Source: Treponema bryantii
GTDB lineage: Bacteria; Spirochaetota; Spirochaetia; Treponematales; Treponemataceae
Reading direction: 5' to 3'
Length of the DNA: 64,000 nt
Assembly: GCF_900113965.1 (NCBI RefSeq)
Contig: NZ_FORI01000006.1
Span: 124,001 to 188,000 of the forward strand
The notes beneath the pieces were generated by a model. The model made no database searches. It saw only the letters and a program-made list of their open reading frames with translations, and was not told where the DNA came from. The position numbers were made by a program, and so were the translations under genes. Below, one piece after another: positions 59,758 to 64,000 of this stretch. Positions within the stretch are counted from its first letter, which is position 1. Each line of letters opens with the position of its first letter.

Positions 59758-61113
59758 CTAATTCAATCCCAGGAACGCCTTACAGCACTCAAACATCTGA
59801 CTGATGTCTTCCTTGCTTGTAATTTCCCATGGAGCGTGCATGCTCAAAACAGCAACACCGCCGTCCAAAACATCCATTCCATATTTTGCAGCGTGGTAGG
59901 CAATTGTTCCGCCGCCACCCTGATCAACCTTTCCGAGTTCTGCCATCTGATAGGTAACATTTGAGTCATACATAGCAGCGCGAACCTTTGCAATAAACTC
60001 TGGGTTAGCATCGCTTGCTCCAGACTTACCGCGGCTTCCTGTATATTTCTGGAAAGTAACACCGCCACCGAGCATGCTTGTATTATCCTTATCATAAAGA
60101 TTTGCATTCATAGGATCGAAGGCTGCATTTACGTCGCTTGAAAGCATGTAGCTTCCTGCAAGACAGCGGCGCAATGTAAGGTCACTGTAGTTTGTGTCAG
60201 TAAGTGAAATGATTTCTGCAGTCATGTTTTCAAAAAGATTAGAAGCCATACCTGTTGCACCAACACTGCCAATCTCTTCTTTGTCTACACAAAGACAGCA
60301 GGTAGTTCTCTTTCCGGCATGGATTTCGAGCATAGCGGCAACAGAGCTGTAAGCACATGAGCGGTCGTCCTGTCCGTAGCCAAGAATCATTGAGCGGTCA
60401 AGACCCATGTCGCGGGCTTTTCCGGCCGGTACAATTTCAAGTTCAGCAGACTCAAAATCTTTTTCTTCGATATTGTACATTTCCTTTAAGAGGGCAAGAA
60501 CAGTTTTCTTGCTCTTTTCTTTAAGGTCTTTCTTTTCTTCTTTTGTAAGATTTTCATCTTTTGGAGTTGGAGAAACAGAGCCCATAATTACATCAAGGTC
60601 TTCACCCTTAATAAAATCACTAGCCTTGTCCTTCATCTGTTCCTGTGCAAGGTGTGGAAGAATATCAGAAATACAGAATACTGGTTCATCCTGATTTTCA
60701 CCAATCACAACTTTTACAACAGTTCCGTCTTTTTTTACAACTACACCGTGAATTGCCAGAGGAATTGTAGTCCACTGGTACTTTTTGATTCCGCCGTAGT
60801 AGTGAGTGTTCATGTAAGTAATGCAGTCTTTTTCATAGAAGGGATTCTGCTTTGCGTCGAGGCGAGGTGAGTCAATGTGGGCGCAAAGAATGTTCATTCC
60901 TTTTTCAATTGGTTCAAGACCGATTTCATAAAGGGCAACTGCCTTATTCATTTTTGTGATGTAAACTTTGTCTCCTGGCTTGAGCTTCTTGAATTTGGAA
61001 ATGTTCTTGTAGCCTTTCTTTTCGGCCATCTTAATAATCTGCTCAACGCACTCGCGTTCAGTTTTTCCATTATTCAAAAAGTTTTTGTAATCTACGATTA
61101 ATTGTTCGTTCAT
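59758..61113 (-). CDS. M18-family aminopeptidase
   Basis: 451 residues, in the range of M18 enzymes. Metal-binding and catalytic blocks are present: LCAHIDSPRLDAK, YGQDDRSCAYSSVAAM, CVDKEEIGSVGATGM, and the final His in VLSMHAPWEITS. It cleaves N-terminal, often acidic, residues and forms large cytoplasmic oligomers. Situated 12 bp after the LacI-type regulator gene on the same strand, so probably co-transcribed with it, an unusual pairing for a peptidase. Confidence 0.92.
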   Translation of the reverse strand: MNEQLIVDYKNFLNNGKTERECVEQIIKMAEKKGYKNISKFKKLKPGDKVYITKMNKAVALYEIGLEPIEKGMNILCAHIDSPRLDAKQNPFYEKDCITYMNTHYYGGIKKYQWTTIPLAIHGVVVKKDGTVVKVVIGENQDEPVFCISDILPHLAQEQMKDKASDFIKGEDLDVIMGSVSPTPKDENLTKEEKKDLKEKSKKTVLALLKEMYNIEEKDFESAELEIVPAGKARDMGLDRSMILGYGQDDRSCAYSSVAAMLEIHAGKRTTCCLCVDKEEIGSVGATGMASNLFENMTAEIISLTDTNYSDLTLRRCLAGSYMLSSDVNAAFDPMNANLYDKDNTSMLGGGVTFQKYTGSRGKSGASDANPEFIAKVRAAMYDSNVTYQMAELGKVDQGGGGTIAYHAAKYGMDVLDGGVAVLSMHAPWEITSKEDISQMFECCKAFLGLN

Positions 61114-61125
61114 ATAAAAATCTCC

Positions 61126-62160
61126 TTAAATTTTACCAACCGAATCTCTCTCGATAATTCCGCACTGTACAAAGCTGCGCTGCGGTTCAAAATCATCAGG
61201 ATTATTAATCTGATTTAAAATGAGTTCTGCAGATTTTCTTCCAATGTCGTTGAGTGGAATTTCAACTGTTGTAAGTGCCGGCTTAAGATACTTTGAAATT
61301 GTACGGTTGTCATAACCCGCTACAGAAATATCTTTTCCAGGAACAAGATTTTTTTCATAAAGATAGTCATAAACTCCGGCAGCCATCAGGTCATTAAAAC
61401 AGAAGACTGCGGTGTAGTCTGAACCTTCAAGAAGAGCCTTTGCGTTTTCATAACCGCTGTCACTGTCCCAGTTACCGTTTTTGATATCAGAATCTTTTAC
61501 GGTAAGGTTGTGAGCCTTCATTGCTCTTTTAAAGCCTTCAAGACGACGTTCTGTATGAATATTGTTTTTAGTTCCTGCAATAACGGCTATTTTCTTATGG
61601 CCGTTTTCAATGAGATGTGTCGTAATATCACATGCAGCATTCGCATCATCAAATTCTACAGAGGAAATACCAGGCTGTTCTGTAAAAGCATAAGAAATAA
61701 CAAGAGGTATATTCAGATTTTTTGGAATACACGAAATACATCTTGCATGACCTGCAACATAGATGATTCCATCAACTTTAATTGACTCAAATTCATCAAT
61801 TGCCTGCTGTACAGACTCTTCATAACCTGTGTTGTGGTACCATTTTGTACCCCATTTTGAGTAAAAACGGAGGTTTTCAAGTATTGCCTTATACTTGTGT
61901 TCATCAAAATAAGACATGATGCCGTCTATAATGCCCGTTGAACTGAATTCAGTAAGATCGTCGATGATAATTCCGACAGAATTTGTTTTTGAGGCGCGTA
62001 ACCCTCTCGCCATGTAATTAGGACGGTATCCTGTTTCTTTGATTACTTTTAAAACCCGTTCTTTTGTATGCTCTGAAACATTTGATTTTCCGTTAAGAAT
62101 ATTTGAAACTGTAGTGATAGATACGGAACATTTTTCAGCTATTTCTTTTAAGGTAACCAT
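61126..62160 (-). CDS. LacI-family repressor
   Basis: 344 residues. N-terminal helix-turn-helix and hinge (VTLKEIAEKCSVSITTVSNILNGKSNVSEHTKERV; GYRPNYMARGLR), then a periplasmic-binding-like ligand domain (SVGIIIDDLTEFSSTGIIDGIM; IAVIAGTKNNIHTERRLEGF; VFCFNDLMAAGVYDYL). It normally binds sugars. It is transcribed from a consensus promoter 2-3 nt before its ATG, apparently leaderless, and faces the envelope operon on the other strand, which it might control. Confidence 0.93.
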   Translation of the reverse strand: MVTLKEIAEKCSVSITTVSNILNGKSNVSEHTKERVLKVIKETGYRPNYMARGLRASKTNSVGIIIDDLTEFSSTGIIDGIMSYFDEHKYKAILENLRFYSKWGTKWYHNTGYEESVQQAIDEFESIKVDGIIYVAGHARCISCIPKNLNIPLVISYAFTEQPGISSVEFDDANAACDITTHLIENGHKKIAVIAGTKNNIHTERRLEGFKRAMKAHNLTVKDSDIKNGNWDSDSGYENAKALLEGSDYTAVFCFNDLMAAGVYDYLYEKNLVPGKDISVAGYDNRTISKYLKPALTTVEIPLNDIGRKSAELILNQINNPDDFEPQRSFVQCGIIERDSVGKI

Positions 62161-62168
62161 TTGTTTCT

Positions 62169-62198
62169 ATTATAGCGTTAAAAGTAGACAACTGTCAA
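62169..62198 (-). promoter_or_regulatory. Consensus promoter of the LacI-type gene
   Basis: On the minus strand TTGACA (62198-62193), 18-bp spacer, TATAAT (62174-62169). The start codon follows after 8 bp, so the message is nearly leaderless. Confidence 0.75.
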
Positions 62199-62213
62199 AA
62201 TGTACTGTAAAAT
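62185..62213 (+). promoter_or_regulatory. Promoter of the envelope operon
   Basis: TAGACA (62185-62190), 17-bp spacer, TAAAAT (62208-62213), with the ATG at 62221. It overlaps the divergent promoter, so the two compete or share regulation. Confidence 0.45.
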
Positions 62214-62220
62214 ATTGGCT

Positions 62221-62700
62221 ATGAAAAGGATATTATCAGTCTTATTTTGTTTGTTTGTTGGTGTGTCTGTTTATGCACAATCTGCAGATGTAATCACAAG
62301 TTTGCTTGAATCAAAAGAAGCTACTTTTGGTCAGGTATGTTATCTGGCTGCGGTTCAGGAAAACCTTATCAACGAAAATGATTCGTTCGAAACAGCAGTT
62401 CAGGCTTTGTTTGAAAACGGAATGATTCCAGATTTGGAAGATCCGGAAGCTCCAATTCCATTAATCGACATTGTGTATATTTATTCCCGTCTCTGGCCTA
62501 TTAATGGAGGTCTTATGTACCGTATAACAAAAGGCTCTCCACGTTATGCATTTAAGCAGTTCCAGGCAGATGGTGTTTTGTCTTCAAAACAGGAACCATC
62601 AGATATTATTTCTGGAGCAAAGGCCTTGAGTATTTATACTTCCTGTGTAAATAAATACAGCGGTTTTGATATTAAATCAGTTTCAATGGAGAGTGAGTAA
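62221..62700 (+). CDS. Exported hypothetical protein
   Basis: 159 residues from ATG 62221, which starts a clean signal peptide (MKRILSVLFCLFVGVSVYAQ); an earlier in-frame start adds residues before it. The mature protein is mainly helical, with EATFGQVCYLAAVQENL and MYRITKGSPRYAFKQFQADG. No family is recognised. The next gene starts one base after its stop codon, implying a shared role at the outer membrane. Confidence 0.75.
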   Translation: MKRILSVLFCLFVGVSVYAQSADVITSLLESKEATFGQVCYLAAVQENLINENDSFETAVQALFENGMIPDLEDPEAPIPLIDIVYIYSRLWPINGGLMYRITKGSPRYAFKQFQADGVLSSKQEPSDIISGAKALSIYTSCVNKYSGFDIKSVSMESE

Positions 62701-62701
62701 C

Positions 62702-63835
62702 ATGAAAAAGATAATCGTTTCAATCTTAGCCGCAACATGCGCTTTATCTTCATTAGCAGCTTTCACATGGAGCGGACTCATAGACAATAATACAAAGTTT
62801 TCTGCTAATAATGATTTTTCTGCCCTTGGTCTTAATCAGTCAAATGGAATATATCTTTCTGCTGCATCAAAATTGAATGAAAGCGGAACTCTTAGATTTA
62901 ATGCAGAAGGTTTATACAAATATTATCTGGACTGCGACTTAAAGGAAGGCGAATCAACTTTTAAGAATATTGTAGATCTCGACCTTCTTAAGCTTACAGG
63001 AGAATTTTCTGTAGGAAATGGAGTGCTTGGTTTAAGCGCCGGCCGTTTCCAGTATTCAGATTTTTCTGGTGCAGTTTTTTCACAGGTAAGTGATGGTTTG
63101 TATCTGAACTATAATACTCAGAAAATTAAGGCTTCTTTGTATGGCGGTTATACAGGACTTTTGAATCGTTTGAATGTTTCAATGGTTGAAAATGAATACG
63201 ACGAAGATGAAAATTTTTATGCACTTTGTCCTAAATATGTTCCTGTAACAGCTGATTTTGCTTACAAGGCTCTGCTTGGTTCAAATACAATTGGACTTCA
63301 GGCAGCAGGCTTTATTCCAGTAACAGATGATAATACCTTGAAAGGTTATGGTACTTTGATTTTGAATGGTTACCTTGGAAAGGTTGGCCTTTATGATGCA
63401 CGTGTAACAGCCGGTACCGAAAAATTTGAAAACCTCATGCTTGATGCTAAACTCGACCTGAACTTCTTTATTGGTAAAGTTGCAATGGCTACAGTTGGCG
63501 GTGAGTATGTATCTGGCGATCAGGGACCTTTCGATCCTTTTGTTACAATTACTGCACGTTCTTTTGGATCTGCTCCTTTCTATAACGGCGGCATCATTCC
63601 TAAGGCAGGAATTACATTTGCAAGCAATAAACTGCTGGCAAGCCTTACAGAAAGAGTTGTAATTGCAATGCCAGCTGATGAAGCAAACTTAGATGGATTT
63701 GATACATCTGTAAATGTTACATATAAATTGTTCAGTGATGTTGTAATAGGTTGTGACATTGGTGCATATATCTGTACAGAAGTAGAAGAGAAGAGCAATT
63801 ATTATGCAACAGTAAAAGCTTCTTTGGCATTCTAA
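62702..63835 (+). CDS. Outer-membrane beta-barrel-like protein
   Basis: 377 residues from ATG 62702, right after the previous stop codon. Signal peptide (1-19, ending LAA), then alternating strands rich in Gly, Tyr and Leu (LRFNAEGLYKYYLDCDL; LGLSAGRFQYSDFSGAVFSQ; KASLYGGYTGLLNRLNVSM) up to a final strand YYATVKASLAF that ends in Phe, the barrel-insertion signature. Probably an outer-membrane protein whose function cannot be predicted. Part of an operon with the preceding and following genes. Confidence 0.75.
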   Translation: MKKIIVSILAATCALSSLAAFTWSGLIDNNTKFSANNDFSALGLNQSNGIYLSAASKLNESGTLRFNAEGLYKYYLDCDLKEGESTFKNIVDLDLLKLTGEFSVGNGVLGLSAGRFQYSDFSGAVFSQVSDGLYLNYNTQKIKASLYGGYTGLLNRLNVSMVENEYDEDENFYALCPKYVPVTADFAYKALLGSNTIGLQAAGFIPVTDDNTLKGYGTLILNGYLGKVGLYDARVTAGTEKFENLMLDAKLDLNFFIGKVAMATVGGEYVSGDQGPFDPFVTITARSFGSAPFYNGGIIPKAGITFASNKLLASLTERVVIAMPADEANLDGFDTSVNVTYKLFSDVVIGCDIGAYICTEVEEKSNYYATVKASLAF

Positions 63836-63853
63836 AGCATACGGAGGAAGAAA

Positions 63854-64000
63854 ATGAGAAAGATAAAGAGTTTATTGATTACCGCTGTTTTATTAGCTTT
63901 TGGAACAAGTGCGTTTGCGGCAGATGCTACAGTAACTTTTGTAAGTGGAAAGGTTGAAGTTCAGCGTAACGGTCAGTGGGTTGCACTTCAGAAAGGTGAT
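63854..64000 (+). CDS. FecR-domain protein, N-terminal fragment
   Basis: Only 49 codons are in the window; the gene continues beyond. ATG 63854 follows GGAGG by 6 bp. A signal peptide (ending SAFA) precedes ATVTFVSGKVEVQRNGQWVALQKGD, the start of a FecR-type domain found in spirochaete envelope proteins. Third gene of the envelope operon. Confidence 0.75.
   Translation, partial: MRKIKSLLITAVLLAFGTSAFAADATVTFVSGKVEVQRNGQWVALQKGD

Overview
The window looks like a chromosomal segment of a host-associated, anaerobic Treponema-like spirochaete. The lineage is inferred from gene content: many lipoproteins, dense chemotaxis and signalling genes, class III cyclases, a MMPL-type exporter with a LolA-like partner, a hydrogenase-chemoreceptor fusion, and moderately AT-rich DNA. 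No rRNA, tRNA, CRISPR array, prophage or intact insertion sequence was recognised.

Layout. 1-4517: end of a histidine kinase, then a UrtA-like binding lipoprotein and a two-component-propeller adenylate cyclase on the minus strand. 4559-15629: a chemosensory operon (CheW, a CheW-like protein, CheB with a degenerate receiver, CheR-TPR, CheA-CheY fusion, receiver-adenylate cyclase, two polytopic receptors). 15652-22584: a membrane-anchored propeller protein, two lipoproteins and a glycosyltransferase. The second lipoprotein gene has a G9 tract inside its promoter spacer. 22626-28857: a small RNA, SGNH and SemiSWEET-like genes, a DcuS/DcuR-like two-component pair, an Rrf2 regulator, an ATPase-domain protein and an iron-sulfur aldo/keto reductase. 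28927-36051: SpoIIE-type phosphatase, CstA, Pta, an exported esterase, and a structured RNA with its own terminator that may be 6S RNA. 36368-43626: Lrp-type regulator with aminotransferase, TPR protein, RsmE, and an ArsR regulator facing an RND exporter. 43725-52844: LolA-like protein and outer-membrane protein, metallopeptidase, RsmG, M29-type aminopeptidase, EAL protein and VanY-like lipoprotein. 52841-64000: hydrogenase-chemoreceptor fusion, HAD phosphatase, methyltransferase, ParA/ParB, a GIY-YIG nuclease, M18 aminopeptidase with a LacI regulator, and an envelope operon running off the end.

The strongest unusual signal is a family of at least 15 palindromic repeats from 26757 to 59753, most with a GGTGGTT...AACCACC stem. 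Long copies carry an inner hairpin whose stem sequence changes from copy to copy while pairing and a GAA loop are kept. Six copies bracket a 97-residue GIY-YIG nuclease, and three lie in frame inside one methyltransferase gene. Together these suggest a nuclease-linked repeat-spreading system, analogous to REP elements with RAYT transposases but with a different enzyme. This is inference.

Other points of interest are the G-tract promoter, a chemosensory pathway apparently ending in cAMP synthesis, several apparently leaderless genes, two non-coding RNAs, and a 180-bp imperfect palindrome before parA.
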